Below are positions 25,951 through 34,551 of a stretch of DNA of 64,000 nucleotides, one piece after another; the first letter of the stretch is position 1; every line of letters starts with the position of its first letter. The notes under the pieces are model-generated. The model did not search any database and was not told the DNA's origin. It saw only the letters and a list, made by a program, of their open reading frames with translations. A program made the translations under genes and the position numbers. The stretch is from CAWBYL01 sp963793025 (GTDB lineage Bacteria > Actinomycetota > Acidimicrobiia > Acidimicrobiales > Acidimicrobilacustridaceae), in NCBI GenBank assembly GCA_963793025.1, contig CAWBYL010000006.1, forward strand, positions 1,178,001 through 1,242,000. The letters run 5' to 3'.

Positions 25951-26799
25951 ATGCCCATCAACCACGATGCCGCTGGATTCGAGAGCGAGCCGGGGGAACG
26001 TTCCTGGACCTCCACCGACGGGCTCATCTACGCCCTCGGGGTCGGGTGCGGAACGAGTGAGCTGGCCTTCACCACCGAGAACACCACCGACGTACCCCAA
26101 CGAGTGCTGCCGACCATGGGCGTCGTGCTCGGCGCGGGCGGGGCGGGCACCATCGAGGCCCTGGGCCCGTTCGATTTCACCCAGCTGGTGCACGGCGAGC
26201 AGTCCATCACCCTGCACCGTGAGATCCCGACCGAGGGGACCCTCCGCAGCGTCGGTCGCATCGCCGGCGTGTACGACAAGGGTTCGGGGGCGGTGGTCGT
26301 GTTGGAGGGTGACGCCGTGCTGGCGGACACCGGCGAGCCGCTCTTCGCGACCAGCTCGAGCATGTTCATCCGGGGCGAAGGCGGCTGGGGTGGCGACCGC
26401 GGGCCCTCGGGGGCCCGGTACGCACCGCCGGAGCGGGCACCCGATCATTCCGTGAGCTACCGCACGCGTGAGGACCAGGCTCTCATCTACCGGCTCAGCG
26501 GTGACCGCAACCCGCTGCACTCCGATCCGGCGTTCGCCGCGATGGGCGGCTTCGATCGGCCGATCCTGCATGGGCTGTGCACCTACGGGTTCACCGGACG
26601 AGCCCTCCTGCACACGCTGTGCGGCTCCGACCCGGCGCGGTTCCGCTCCATGGAGGGCCGCTTCGCCTCGCCTGTGCTCCCCGGTGAGGAGCTCACCATC
26701 GAGATGTGGGTCACCGACGCAGGCGACTGCACCTTCCAGACCAAGGGTGAGGACGAGAGGGTCGTGCTCGTCGGCGGCCACCTCCTGTTCGACAACTGA
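25951..26799 (+). CDS. MaoC-like 2-enoyl-CoA hydratase
   Basis: A 282-residue double-hotdog protein. The C-terminal half carries the hydratase-2 motif YRLSGDRNPLHSDPAFA with catalytic Asp and His, followed by RPILHGLCTYGFTGRALLH. The N-terminal half is a degenerate hotdog. It hydrates trans-2-enoyl-CoA to (3R)-hydroxyacyl-CoA, the step before the neighbouring SDR. The ATG at 25951 has CCAGGGGAA about 9 nt upstream. The 17-bp spacing to the SDR indicates one transcript, and the crotonase gene follows after 69 bp. Confidence 0.92.
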   Translation: MPINHDAAGFESEPGERSWTSTDGLIYALGVGCGTSELAFTTENTTDVPQRVLPTMGVVLGAGGAGTIEALGPFDFTQLVHGEQSITLHREIPTEGTLRSVGRIAGVYDKGSGAVVVLEGDAVLADTGEPLFATSSSMFIRGEGGWGGDRGPSGARYAPPERAPDHSVSYRTREDQALIYRLSGDRNPLHSDPAFAAMGGFDRPILHGLCTYGFTGRALLHTLCGSDPARFRSMEGRFASPVLPGEELTIEMWVTDAGDCTFQTKGEDERVVLVGGHLLFDN

Positions 26800-26868
26800 C
26801 GTACCCGGCTCCGAAGCGGCCACCCGGCCTTCCGGCGTGCCATCCTGCGGGGCGATCGAACGACACGA

Positions 26869-27699
26869 ATGGCAGGTGGCGCGGTGACCGACTTCGAGAC
26901 TCTTCTCTACAGCGAGAGCGATGGCGTGGCGTGGGTGACGCTGAACCGACCCGACGCCCTCAACTCCTTCGACAACACCATGAGGGAGGAGCTCCGCGAC
27001 CTGTGGCGAAGCCTGCGCAGCAACGACGACGTGCGTTGCGTCGTGCTCACCGGGGCCGGTGAGCGGGCCTTCTGCGTCGGCATCGACCGCAATGCGGACG
27101 ACACCTACGTGGTGTTCGAGCGCGACACCTTCTACGGGACCTCGAACAACTACATGTACGACGACCCGGGGGAGGACCTCGGCCCGAAGGCCAACGATCT
27201 CTGGAAGCCGGTCATCTGTGCGGTGAACGGGATGGCCTGCGGCGGAGCGTTCTACATGCTCGCCGAGTGCGACATCATCGTGGCCGCCGAGCACGCCACC
27301 TTCTTCGACCCGCACGTCACCTACGGCCAGGCTGCCGTCTACGAGCCCATCAAGTTGCTCCAGCACATCTCGCTCGGCAACGTCCTGCGGCTCTCGCTGC
27401 TCGGCGCGCGCGAGCGGATCAGCGCCCAGACCGCATTGCAGATCGGCCTCGTCACCGAGGTCGTGCCGGCCGAGGAGCTCCACGACGCGGCGGCCTGGCT
27501 GGCGGAGTCGGTGGCCAGCCTGCCGCCCAACGTCTCGGCCGGCACCCTGCGGGCGGTGTGGGCGGCCAACGACCTCGGGCCGCTCGGAGCGAGGTCGATG
27601 GCCCCGTCGATCCTGTCGACGGCCACCGACAAGGACGTCATGCGAGCGGGGAACGAAGCGTTCGAGAACCAGCCCCGCATCAAGCCCCGCATCCGCTGA
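26869..27699 (+). CDS. Enoyl-CoA hydratase/isomerase (crotonase family)
   Basis: A 276-residue crotonase-fold protein. The oxyanion-hole segments are GAGERAFCVGIDRN and CAVNGMACGGAFYMLAECD. The usual second glutamate region reads HVTYGQAAVYEP, so hydratase activity is not assured and an isomerase or hydrolase role is possible. The upstream SDR and MaoC genes suggest work on CoA thioesters. Start: ATG at 26869, or GTG at 26884 with AGGTGG 4 nt before it; the GTG gives a protein that begins at the usual family N-terminus and may be the real start. Confidence 0.88.
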   Translation: MAGGAVTDFETLLYSESDGVAWVTLNRPDALNSFDNTMREELRDLWRSLRSNDDVRCVVLTGAGERAFCVGIDRNADDTYVVFERDTFYGTSNNYMYDDPGEDLGPKANDLWKPVICAVNGMACGGAFYMLAECDIIVAAEHATFFDPHVTYGQAAVYEPIKLLQHISLGNVLRLSLLGARERISAQTALQIGLVTEVVPAEELHDAAAWLAESVASLPPNVSAGTLRAVWAANDLGPLGARSMAPSILSTATDKDVMRAGNEAFENQPRIKPRIR

Positions 27700-27727
27700 C
27701 CGCGGCGTGGCAGTACCGGGACCCGTC

Positions 27728-28387
27728 TCAGAACAGCTTGAGGATGTCCGACTCGATGCCCCGGAGCTCGTCGTAGTCGACCTCGACGCACGAGATGCCC
27801 CGGGCCTCGGCCAGGACCTTGGCCTGGGGCTTGATGACCTGGGCCACGAAGATCCCCCGCACCGGGCGCAGGGTGGGATCGCGGTCGAGACGTTCGAGGT
27901 AGCGGACGAGCTGCTCGACTCCGTCGATCTCGCCCCGACGCTTCACCTCGATGGCCACGGCGGCGCCGTCGGCGTCGCGACACATCAGGTCGACCGGGCC
28001 GATGTCGGTGGGGAACTCACGGCGGACGAGCTTGAGCCCGTCGGCGATGCTGCGCGGGTCGGCGGCGAGGAGCTCCTGGAGGTGCGCCTCCACGCCGTCC
28101 TTCTGGAGGCCGGGATCGACGCCGAGGTCGTGGGCCGAGTCGTTCAGCACCTCGTCGAGGGTGATGGTCAAGGTCTCACCCTTCGGGTTGGTGACCACCC
28201 ACTCGTCCTCACCCTCGACCAGTCGGTTCGGCGCGTTCATCCAGTTCAGGGGCTTGTAGGCCCCGCCGTCGGCGTGGATGGCGACACAGCCGTCGGCCTT
28301 GACCATGATGAGCCGGGTGGCCATCGGCAGGTGGGCCGACAACCGGCCGGCGTAGTCGACGGAGCAGCGGGCGATCACGAGGCGCAT
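27728..28387 (-). CDS. nucS: Mismatch-specific endonuclease NucS/EndoMS
   Basis: A 219-residue NucS. The N-terminal DNA-binding/dimer domain (1-110) contains the family segment GCVAIHADGGAYKPLNWM. The C-terminal PD-(D/E)XK nuclease carries Asp133 (GPVDLMC) and Glu147-x-Lys149 (AIEVKRRG). The last six residues, DILKLF, fit a sliding-clamp-binding peptide. In Actinobacteria and Archaea NucS replaces MutS/MutL by cutting both strands at mismatches. The ATG at 28387 has TACAGT 10 nt upstream. The gene is monocistronic and converges with the crotonase gene. Confidence 0.95.
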   Translation of the reverse strand: MRLVIARCSVDYAGRLSAHLPMATRLIMVKADGCVAIHADGGAYKPLNWMNAPNRLVEGEDEWVVTNPKGETLTITLDEVLNDSAHDLGVDPGLQKDGVEAHLQELLAADPRSIADGLKLVRREFPTDIGPVDLMCRDADGAAVAIEVKRRGEIDGVEQLVRYLERLDRDPTLRPVRGIFVAQVIKPQAKVLAEARGISCVEVDYDELRGIESDILKLF

Positions 28388-28397
28388 GGCATCGGCG

Positions 28398-28403
28398 ACT
28401 GTA
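28398..28403 (-). promoter_or_regulatory. -10 box (TACAGT) of nucS
   Basis: TACAGT on the reverse strand, 10 nt before the nucS ATG, without a ribosome site between; transcription would begin within a few bases of the start codon. Confidence 0.4.
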
Positions 28404-28567
28404 CGCGACAGCCGCCGGGATGCGGGTCGTCCTCGCGCGCGACGCTCGCCCAGCATCGGACGGGCGCCTCGGCCCTGGTCGTGATCGTCCGGGTCTGCGA
28501 CGATTGACCGGCCTCGCTCCACGTCCCCGGAGCGCGTTACCGCGGGGCTGAGCCGAGTGGGCGGGGC

Positions 28568-29521
28568 ATGGCGGAACGGAGGGGCGAGGCGGTGCGATCC
28601 GATCGGACATGGCGGTTGGTGGCGGTCCTCGCCGTCGTCCTCGGAGTCGCCACCTTGGTGATCGTCCTCGGTGGCCGTGATGGCGAAGCGAGCAGCGGGC
28701 GGGCGATCGCCGGATGGGTCTTCGGTGCGGCGACGTTCGTGCTGGGTGTGTGGGTCCTCAGCGGTCGACGCTCGTTCGACGAGGGGTTCGCTGCACCGGA
28801 GTGGATCGCGTCGGCCGGACTGGCGGCGCTGGTGCTGGCTGGTGTCCTCGCCATCGCCTTCGACATCGGCTCGCGGGGCACGTCCATCGAGGGCCGGCCC
28901 CGCCGGCAGGGCCCGATCCGACGACGTCGCTCCGCCGTCGCCGGTGATCCGAGCAGACGAGGAGCGCGCCCGGTCCTGGCCCTCGACTGGGGGCGTGCCG
29001 CGGTACGAGAGGCCGAGGCGGCGATCGCCTTTCGCGAGCTGAACGCCGAGCTCGACGCGCTCGCCGCACCTCGCCGGCTCCGACTCGCGACGGAGCGTGC
29101 CGCTCGAGACGAGCAGCGTCACGCCCGTGTCTGCCGGCGCCTCGCCGGTTTGGCCCCTTCGGTCCCGCCGGCTCCGGAGGCGGTGCCTCCTCGTCGGCCT
29201 CGCCCGCGATCGAGCGTGGAGCGCCGGGCGCGCCTGGCCCGTGTGGCGGTGGAGTCCCAGCTCGACGGCGTGCACAACGAGGGGGCGGAGGCTGTCCGCC
29301 TGGCTCGGTTGGCTGAGGGTCTGGAACCCGGCCAACGCGACCTGGTGCTCAGGATCGCCGCTGACGAGGCGAGGCACGCCGACCTGGCGCGAGCCACCGT
29401 GGCCTGGTCGCTCGAGGAGGGCGGCCGCCTGGTGGAGTTGGTCGTCCGGGCGGTCGGGGGCGACGGGGCAGCGCCCCGACGGGTCAGGCCAGACCGCGCT
29501 TCTCGAAACGTGAGCGGATGA
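28568..29521 (+). CDS. Membrane protein with C-terminal ferritin-like (diiron carboxylate) domain
   Basis: A 317-residue protein. There are three hydrophobic helices at about 16-35, 46-65 and 79-100, an Arg-rich linker, then a four-helix domain. That domain has acidic residues near Glu148/150, an ExxH in ARDEQRH (Glu182, His185), Glu229 in VAVESQLDG and a second ExxH in AADEARH (Glu267, His270). The E, ExxH, E, ExxH order is the metal-ligand pattern of ferritin/rubrerythrin proteins, here tethered to a membrane. It may store iron or handle oxygen and peroxide; this is inference. ATG at 28568; a GTG at 28592 is an alternative. Its 3' end overlaps the convergent UbiB gene by 38 bp, so the last residues are uncertain. 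Confidence 0.75.
   Translation: MAERRGEAVRSDRTWRLVAVLAVVLGVATLVIVLGGRDGEASSGRAIAGWVFGAATFVLGVWVLSGRRSFDEGFAAPEWIASAGLAALVLAGVLAIAFDIGSRGTSIEGRPRRQGPIRRRRSAVAGDPSRRGARPVLALDWGRAAVREAEAAIAFRELNAELDALAAPRRLRLATERAARDEQRHARVCRRLAGLAPSVPPAPEAVPPRRPRPRSSVERRARLARVAVESQLDGVHNEGAEAVRLARLAEGLEPGQRDLVLRIAADEARHADLARATVAWSLEEGGRLVELVVRAVGGDGAAPRRVRPDRASRNVSG
29461..29481 (-). terminator. Hairpin just past ubiB-like stop
   Basis: CGACGGGGC-AGC-GCCCCGACG: a 9-bp stem with one mismatch and a 3-nt loop, 2 bp beyond the UbiB-like stop codon. No T-run follows. It lies inside the 3' end of the convergent ferritin-like gene. Confidence 0.4.
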
Positions 29522-31130
29522 GCTCCCGACGCTCGCGGAGCTCCTGGTAGGTGAGTCGTTCCGTGGTGGGATCGACGCCGAACCCGCTCTTCACACCGGC
29601 CAGGTCGATCTCGAAGGTCGACGGGTCGACCCCGACGTCGGCGAAGAGCTTCTCGCCGTGGGTCTGGGCGAAGTACATGGAGATGTTGGCGATCTCGGCG
29701 AACAGGTCGAGGTCGGGGGCGAGCCGGGCGATGGCGCCGTCGAGGAACACCAGGTTCTTGACGTAGAGCATGAGCTCCTTCGGCATGCGGGCCCCATAGC
29801 CGAGCAGCAGCTTCACCACCTTCTGGATCTCCTGGATCATCTCCTCGGGCGTGAGCTGGGTCGGGTCGATGCCCGGGCCTTCGAGACCGAGGTCGTCGAT
29901 GACCGCCTCGAGGTCGGTGTCCATGGGCAGCGCACCGAGGTCGCGGAGGGCGGCGAGCTGGACGCGGACGTCGTTGGTGGTCGCTCCCAGCATGAGACGG
30001 AGGAAGGCCCTCCGCTTCACGTCGTCGAGCCGGCCGGTGATCCCGAAGTCGAGCAGCGCCACCGTGCCGTCGGCCATGACGAACAGGTTCCCGCCGTGGA
30101 GATCACCGTGGAAGATGCCGGCGATCATCGCGCCCTCCATGAACCCGATCATGCCGGTGCGAACCACGGCGTGGGTGTCGACGCCGGCGTCCTTCATGCC
30201 GGCCACGTCGTCGAAGTTGAAGCCGTCGAGCCGTTCCATCACGAGCACCCGCGGGGTCACGAGCGTGGGATGGGGGCGGGGGATGACGTAGCCGCGTTGA
30301 CCGAGCTCGACGAAGCTGCGGGCCACATCGAGCATGTTCTGGGCCTCGAGGCGGAAGTCGAGCTCCTCGCTGATCGTCTCGGCGAACAACTCGACCAGCG
30401 CGGGCGGGTTGGCCAGGGCGGCGAAGGGGAGGCGCCCGACGAGGAACGGGGCGAGCCACGCCATCACCTCGAGGTCCTGGGCGACGAGGGTGCCCACGGT
30501 GGTGCGCTGGACCTTGACGACCACCCGCTCCCCGGTGCGGAGGGTTGCCGCGTGGACCTGGGCGATCGACGCGGCGGCCAGTGGGGTGCGGTCGAAGTGG
30601 GTGAAGACATCCTCGAGGGATCGTCCGAGCTCGCTCTCGACGGTGGCCCGTACCGAGCTGAAGGGTTCCGGCGGCACCTGGTCACGGCACTTCTTGAACT
30701 CGCTCACGAGCTCTTCGGGGAACAGGCCTTCACCCGAGGAGATGATCTGGCCGAGCTTGATGTAGGTCGGTCCGAGGTGCTCGGCGGCGATGCGGAGCCG
30801 GCGGGACAGGTCGGACCGGCTGGTCGCCCGATCCTGACCACGACCTCGCATCCACCACAGGCCGACCGCCGTTCCGAGGCGGCGAACGACGCTGAAGACC
30901 CGCCGGCCCCGGGGGAAGCGCCGGGGTCGGATCAGGTCGGGGAGGCGCTTGGCGGTGATCCATCGGACCTCGTCGACGGCATCGCGCCACGGCATGGCGG
31001 AGGGGTCGACGATCCACGGGGCGGCGGCGGTGAAAGAGCCGATGTCGAGGTCGGCGGGCCGGTCGTCGGGGCTGACGGGGGTCAGCGGTTCGGGGGGAGC
31101 GGACATCGGCGTCGAGTGTACGGGCGGCAC
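29484..31130 (-). CDS. UbiB/ABC1/ADCK family atypical kinase
   Basis: A 548-residue UbiB-family protein. The KxGQ motif is in YIKLGQIISSGEGLFPEEL, the Ala-rich loop AAASIAQVHAATL follows, then VVVKVQR, the catalytic segment HGDLHGGNLFV and LLDFGITGRL. Family members act on isoprenoid-quinone or lipid metabolism at membranes, mainly as ATPases. The C-terminus (about 480-548) is weakly hydrophobic and may touch the membrane. GTG at 31130 with GAGG 7 nt upstream is preferred; an ATG at 31106 is possible. It is divergent from the PAP2 phosphatase, another lipid enzyme. Confidence 0.92.
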   Translation of the reverse strand: MPPVHSTPMSAPPEPLTPVSPDDRPADLDIGSFTAAAPWIVDPSAMPWRDAVDEVRWITAKRLPDLIRPRRFPRGRRVFSVVRRLGTAVGLWWMRGRGQDRATSRSDLSRRLRIAAEHLGPTYIKLGQIISSGEGLFPEELVSEFKKCRDQVPPEPFSSVRATVESELGRSLEDVFTHFDRTPLAAASIAQVHAATLRTGERVVVKVQRTTVGTLVAQDLEVMAWLAPFLVGRLPFAALANPPALVELFAETISEELDFRLEAQNMLDVARSFVELGQRGYVIPRPHPTLVTPRVLVMERLDGFNFDDVAGMKDAGVDTHAVVRTGMIGFMEGAMIAGIFHGDLHGGNLFVMADGTVALLDFGITGRLDDVKRRAFLRLMLGATTNDVRVQLAALRDLGALPMDTDLEAVIDDLGLEGPGIDPTQLTPEEMIQEIQKVVKLLLGYGARMPKELMLYVKNLVFLDGAIARLAPDLDLFAEIANISMYFAQTHGEKLFADVGVDPSTFEIDLAGVKSGFGVDPTTERLTYQELRERRELIRSRFEKRGLA

Positions 31131-31192
31131 TCTCCAACCTCGTCTCGGGGGGCGAGGTTGCCGAGAGGTGAACGGGAGGAATACTGGCGGAC

Positions 31193-32038
31193 ATGCGATC
31201 GATCGAAGCGCCGGCCGTCACGCGTGGTGACGCCCACCGTTGGCTCGACTCAGGTCTTGACCGGGCCGATCGATTCAGGGCCCGCTCCCGGATGGGGTGG
31301 GAGGGCATCGCCGGGGTCGTGCTGGCCATGGCCACCGTCGCCTTCTGTGCCATCTCCTTCTCCAAGCTCTGGGAGGACGTGGTCGAGGGAGACGGGCTGG
31401 CCCTTCGCGACGCTTCCGTCCTCCGGTCGATCATCGACCACCGGACAACGCTGCTGGTCGACATCGCCCAGTTCGTGACCCGTCTCGGTTCGGTGGCTGT
31501 TCTCGTCCCCGTTGCGCTGGTCGTGAGCGTCGGCCTGTGGTGGTTCGGCCAGCGTGTCGTCGTCGCGGTCGCTCCCGCTCTGTCCCTGATCGCCGCCAGC
31601 GTGGTGATCGCCGCCAGCAAGATGATCGTCGGCCGCTCCCGACCGCCGATGGCCTGGCAGCTGGCCCACGAGCAGGACGCCTCCTTCCCGTCCGGCCACA
31701 CCGGGAACACCACCGCGGTGCTGGTCGCCCTCGCCCTGGTGTTGGCGCTGGTCGTGCTCCGGCGTCCCCTCGCCCGACTGGCGGCCGCGGTCGCGTGTGG
31801 AGCGGGAAGCGTGGCGATGGGGGCGAGCCGTCTGGAGCTCGGCGTCCACTTCCCGACCGACGTGGTAGCCGGATGGACGGTGGGCATCGGCTGCGCCGTC
31901 GCCGTCACGACCGTGTGCCTGGTCTTCGCGGCCCGGGGCCGGGCCGTCGGAGGATCGTCCGGTCGCCGTGGTCGGACCCAGGCCCGTTTGCTCTCCTGCC
32001 GAGCCGACCGCCGAGACGAGACGCCGGTCTCGGGCTGA
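31193..32038 (+). CDS. PAP2 family phosphatase
   Basis: A 281-residue membrane phosphatase with the three PAP2 signatures: KMIVGRSRP (Lys143, Arg150, Pro151), FPSGHT (Ser167-His169) and SRLELGVHFPTDV (Arg213, His219, Asp223). About six helices give the usual topology with the active site outside. Likely substrates are undecaprenyl diphosphate or phosphatidic acid. An ATG at 31193 with GGGAGGA some 12 nt upstream is used. The Arg-rich tail after residue 255 is cytoplasmic. It converges with cysQ across 8 bp. Confidence 0.93.
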   Translation: MRSIEAPAVTRGDAHRWLDSGLDRADRFRARSRMGWEGIAGVVLAMATVAFCAISFSKLWEDVVEGDGLALRDASVLRSIIDHRTTLLVDIAQFVTRLGSVAVLVPVALVVSVGLWWFGQRVVVAVAPALSLIAASVVIAASKMIVGRSRPPMAWQLAHEQDASFPSGHTGNTTAVLVALALVLALVVLRRPLARLAAAVACGAGSVAMGASRLELGVHFPTDVVAGWTVGIGCAVAVTTVCLVFAARGRAVGGSSGRRGRTQARLLSCRADRRDETPVSG

Positions 32039-32046
32039 CTCGAGGG

Positions 32047-32877
32047 TCAGGCCTGGGCGGCGATGGTCTCGAGCACCTGGTCGGCCAGCTCGGGGCGGCA
32101 GATCACGAGGTCCGGCAGGTACGGATCGGCGTTGTTGTACACGAGCGGTGACCCGTCGAGGCGGGAGGCGTGCAGTCCGGCGGCGAGAGCTACCGCCGCC
32201 GGCGCGCAGTTGTCCCACTCGTACTGGCCGCCACCGTGGACGTAGACGTCGACCTCTCCCCGCACCACGGCCATGGCCTTGGCGCCGGCCGAGCCCATCG
32301 GAACGAGCTCCCCGTGGAGCGCTTCGGCGACGGCGACGGCCAGGGCCGGCGGACGGCTCCGACTCACGACCATCTGCACAGGGCGGCCGGGCGGACGAGC
32401 GGGCAGCACCGGCGCCGAGGCGGTGGAGAGCACCATGTCGAGCCCGGGCAGCGCCACCGCACCGACGGCCGGCGCACCGCCGATGGACAGGGCCACATGC
32501 ACGGCCCAGTCGTCGCGGCCCTCGCCGTACTCACGGGTCCCATCGAGCGGGTCGACGATCCAGACGCGCTCGAAGGCGAGGCGGGCGGCATCGTCCTTGC
32601 CCTCCTCGGAGAGCACGGCGTCCCGGGGGCGAGCGTCGGCGAGCGCGGCGACCAGCAGCTCGTGGGCCCGGAGGTCACCGGCGTCCTTGACGGTCCGCTC
32701 GTCGGCTCCGTCGGCCTTCATCTCGGTGCGCAGGGCGACCAGCAGCCGTCCCGCCTGCTCGGCCAGGTCCCGAGCCAGCCCGTCGTCCTCGGTGGGTGCG
32801 GAGCCCGGCGCGGGCGCCGGAGCACCATCGGAGGACGGGGCCCACAGGTGGCTAGGGTGATCGAGGTTTCCGGTCAT
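32047..32877 (-). CDS. cysQ: 3'(2'),5'-bisphosphate nucleotidase (CysQ, IMPase family)
   Basis: A 276-residue inositol-monophosphatase-fold enzyme. The metal sites are AVLSEEGKDD and WIVDPLDGTREY, and the C-terminal site is YEWDNCAPAAVALAAGL. Together with the divergent APS kinase gene this points to CysQ, which removes the 3'-phosphate of PAP/PAPS and controls sulfate assimilation. The Pro/Ala-rich N-terminal 35 residues are an extension. An inositol phosphatase role cannot be excluded. The ATG at 32877 has a TAGGGT box 6 nt upstream and no ribosome site. Confidence 0.88.
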   Translation of the reverse strand: MTGNLDHPSHLWAPSSDGAPAPAPGSAPTEDDGLARDLAEQAGRLLVALRTEMKADGADERTVKDAGDLRAHELLVAALADARPRDAVLSEEGKDDAARLAFERVWIVDPLDGTREYGEGRDDWAVHVALSIGGAPAVGAVALPGLDMVLSTASAPVLPARPPGRPVQMVVSRSRPPALAVAVAEALHGELVPMGSAGAKAMAVVRGEVDVYVHGGGQYEWDNCAPAAVALAAGLHASRLDGSPLVYNNADPYLPDLVICRPELADQVLETIAAQA

Positions 32878-32883
32878 CTCCGT

Positions 32884-32889
32884 ACCCTA
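32884..32889 (-). promoter_or_regulatory. -10 box (TAGGGT), likely leaderless cysQ
   Basis: Reverse strand TAGGGT, ACGGAG (6 nt), then the cysQ ATG. The GGAG in the gap touches the ATG and is too close to act as a normal ribosome site. Confidence 0.5.
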
Positions 32890-32944
32890 AGGCCCTCATG
32901 CACCATGCGTTCTCACACCAGGTCGACTCGGGCGAAGACCGGGC

Positions 32945-33556
32945 GTGACCACGGAATCCGACCGCAGCCCTGACGTCGTCTGGCATCCAGGCGACGTCGC
33001 ACGCGACGAACGGTGGCAGGCGACGAGGCTGGGCGGGGCCACGGTGTGGTTCACCGGTCTGTCCGGCTCGGGCAAGTCGTCGGTGGCGGTGGCCGTCGAA
33101 CGCCATCTGATCGCCGGTGGGCGAGCGGCCTACCTGCTCGATGGCGACAACCTCCGCCACGGGCTCAACGGCGACCTCGGCTTCTCCGCGGCCGATCGCG
33201 ACGAGAACGTCCGCCGGGTGGCCCACGTCGCCCGATTGTTCGCCGACGCCGGTGTGGTCGCACTGGTTCCGTTGATCTCCCCCTACCGAGCGGGTCGGGA
33301 GCGGGCCCGGGCCCTCCACGCCGCCGCCGGAGCCGCGTTCGTGGAGGTCTTCGTGGACACCCCCCTCGACGTGTGCGAGCAGAGGGATCCCAAGGGTCTC
33401 TACGCGAAGGCGCGGGCGGGGGAGCTCACCGGGATGACCGGGATCGACGATCCTTACGAGCCGCCGTCGGACCCCGAGCTGCGCCTGACCCCGGCGGACG
33501 GTGACGTCGACGCCATGGCCGAGCTCGTCGTGGCTCACCTCGACCGCCTGGCCTGA
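32945..33556 (+). CDS. cysC: Adenylylsulfate (APS) kinase
   Basis: A 203-residue APS kinase. It has the Walker A P-loop FTGLSGSGKSS (38-46), the substrate motif LLDGDNLRHGLN, the DENVRRVAHVA helix, PLISPYRAGRERAR, and the DPKGLYAKARAGE lid. It phosphorylates APS to PAPS in the cytoplasm. There is no ATP sulfurylase fused or adjacent in the window. The GTG start at 32945 lies 67 bp from the divergent cysQ, whose product degrades the same nucleotide, so the intergenic gap probably balances the two. No clear ribosome site is seen. Confidence 0.95.
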   Translation: MTTESDRSPDVVWHPGDVARDERWQATRLGGATVWFTGLSGSGKSSVAVAVERHLIAGGRAAYLLDGDNLRHGLNGDLGFSAADRDENVRRVAHVARLFADAGVVALVPLISPYRAGRERARALHAAAGAAFVEVFVDTPLDVCEQRDPKGLYAKARAGELTGMTGIDDPYEPPSDPELRLTPADGDVDAMAELVVAHLDRLA

Positions 33557-33664
33557 GTTCGCCGGAGCAGAGCCGGGGTCTCGGGACGTCTGAGATTGGG
33601 TACGTCGTGGGTGGACCCCCTTTAGCGCTCAAAGCAGCGCCCGGCCAACATCAAGGAGCTCCCA

Positions 33665-34126
33665 GTGGACGAGAACGACAAGCAGGCCTCGATCGACGTG
33701 CAGGTGCCCGTACGGGTCGCGTACGACCAATGGACCCAGTTCGAGGAGTTCCCGAGGTTCATGGACGGGGTGGAGAAGATCACCCAGGTGACCGACGACC
33801 GGCTCAGCTGGGACGTGAAGTTCGGTGGCGTGGAGCGGACCTTCGAGACGACCATCACCGAGCAGACGCCCGACCAGCGGATCGCCTGGACGACCACCGA
33901 GGGCCCTGAGCACGCCGGCGTGGTGACGTTCCACAAGATCGACGACGAGACCACGCGCGTCACGCTGCAGATGGACTACGACCCGGACGGCTTCCTCGAG
34001 AACGTGGCCGACAAGCTCGGGTTCGTCTCTGCCCGCCTCAACGGGGACATGAAGAACTTCAAGGAGTTCATCGAGGAGCGGGGCGCCGAGACCGGTGGAT
34101 GGCGCGGCACGATCGAAAAGGACTGA
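33665..34126 (+). CDS. SRPBCC (polyketide cyclase/START-like) protein
   Basis: A 153-residue START/Bet-v-1-fold protein: SIDVQVPVRVAYDQWTQFEEFPRFMDGVEKITQV at the N-terminus, central strands, and a long C-terminal helix (ADKLGFVSARLNGDMKNFKEFIEERG). Proteins of this form bind hydrophobic ligands; many are stress-linked. The GTG at 33665 is supported by AAGGAG with 6-nt spacing (33653-33658). The upstream gap holds GGGTAC (33598-33603), which resembles an SigB/SigF-type -10 box, though without a clear -35. Confidence 0.85.
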   Translation: MDENDKQASIDVQVPVRVAYDQWTQFEEFPRFMDGVEKITQVTDDRLSWDVKFGGVERTFETTITEQTPDQRIAWTTTEGPEHAGVVTFHKIDDETTRVTLQMDYDPDGFLENVADKLGFVSARLNGDMKNFKEFIEERGAETGGWRGTIEKD

Positions 34127-34159
34127 CGCTCTTCTCGACGACCGGTCACGGAGATAGCT

Positions 34160-34551
34160 CTAGCTGGTCCGCCGCCCCATCTCGACGGCTCGGCCCACCA
34201 GCTTGCGCAGTTCGTCCTCGTCGGCTCCCTGGGTGACCAGGGAGCCGATGCGCGCTTCGAGGTCGGCAGCCAACCGGTCGTCGAGCTCGTTGGGCGGAGC
34301 CACTCCGGACTTGGCCAGCGACCCGGGGGGCGACACCGACGTCACCAGGACCAGACCGATCGCCGCCACCGCGGTGATGAGGCCGAAGGTGATGGCCGTC
34401 CCGTTGTTGTCGGCGATCGACCCGACGATCATCCCGGCGATCCCCAGCACGAACACGGCGAGCACGACGCGACGGACCAGGCGGGGGCTGATCTTGGGGG
34501 TGCCTGCCGATCGCGACTGAGCGCCGGTGACCCCGGCCGGGCTGGTGATCG

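Noticed and set aside
33598..33603. GGGTAC as a SigB/SigF-type -10 box before the SRPBCC gene
   Set aside because: No GTTT-like -35 at the right distance, so not listed as a promoter.
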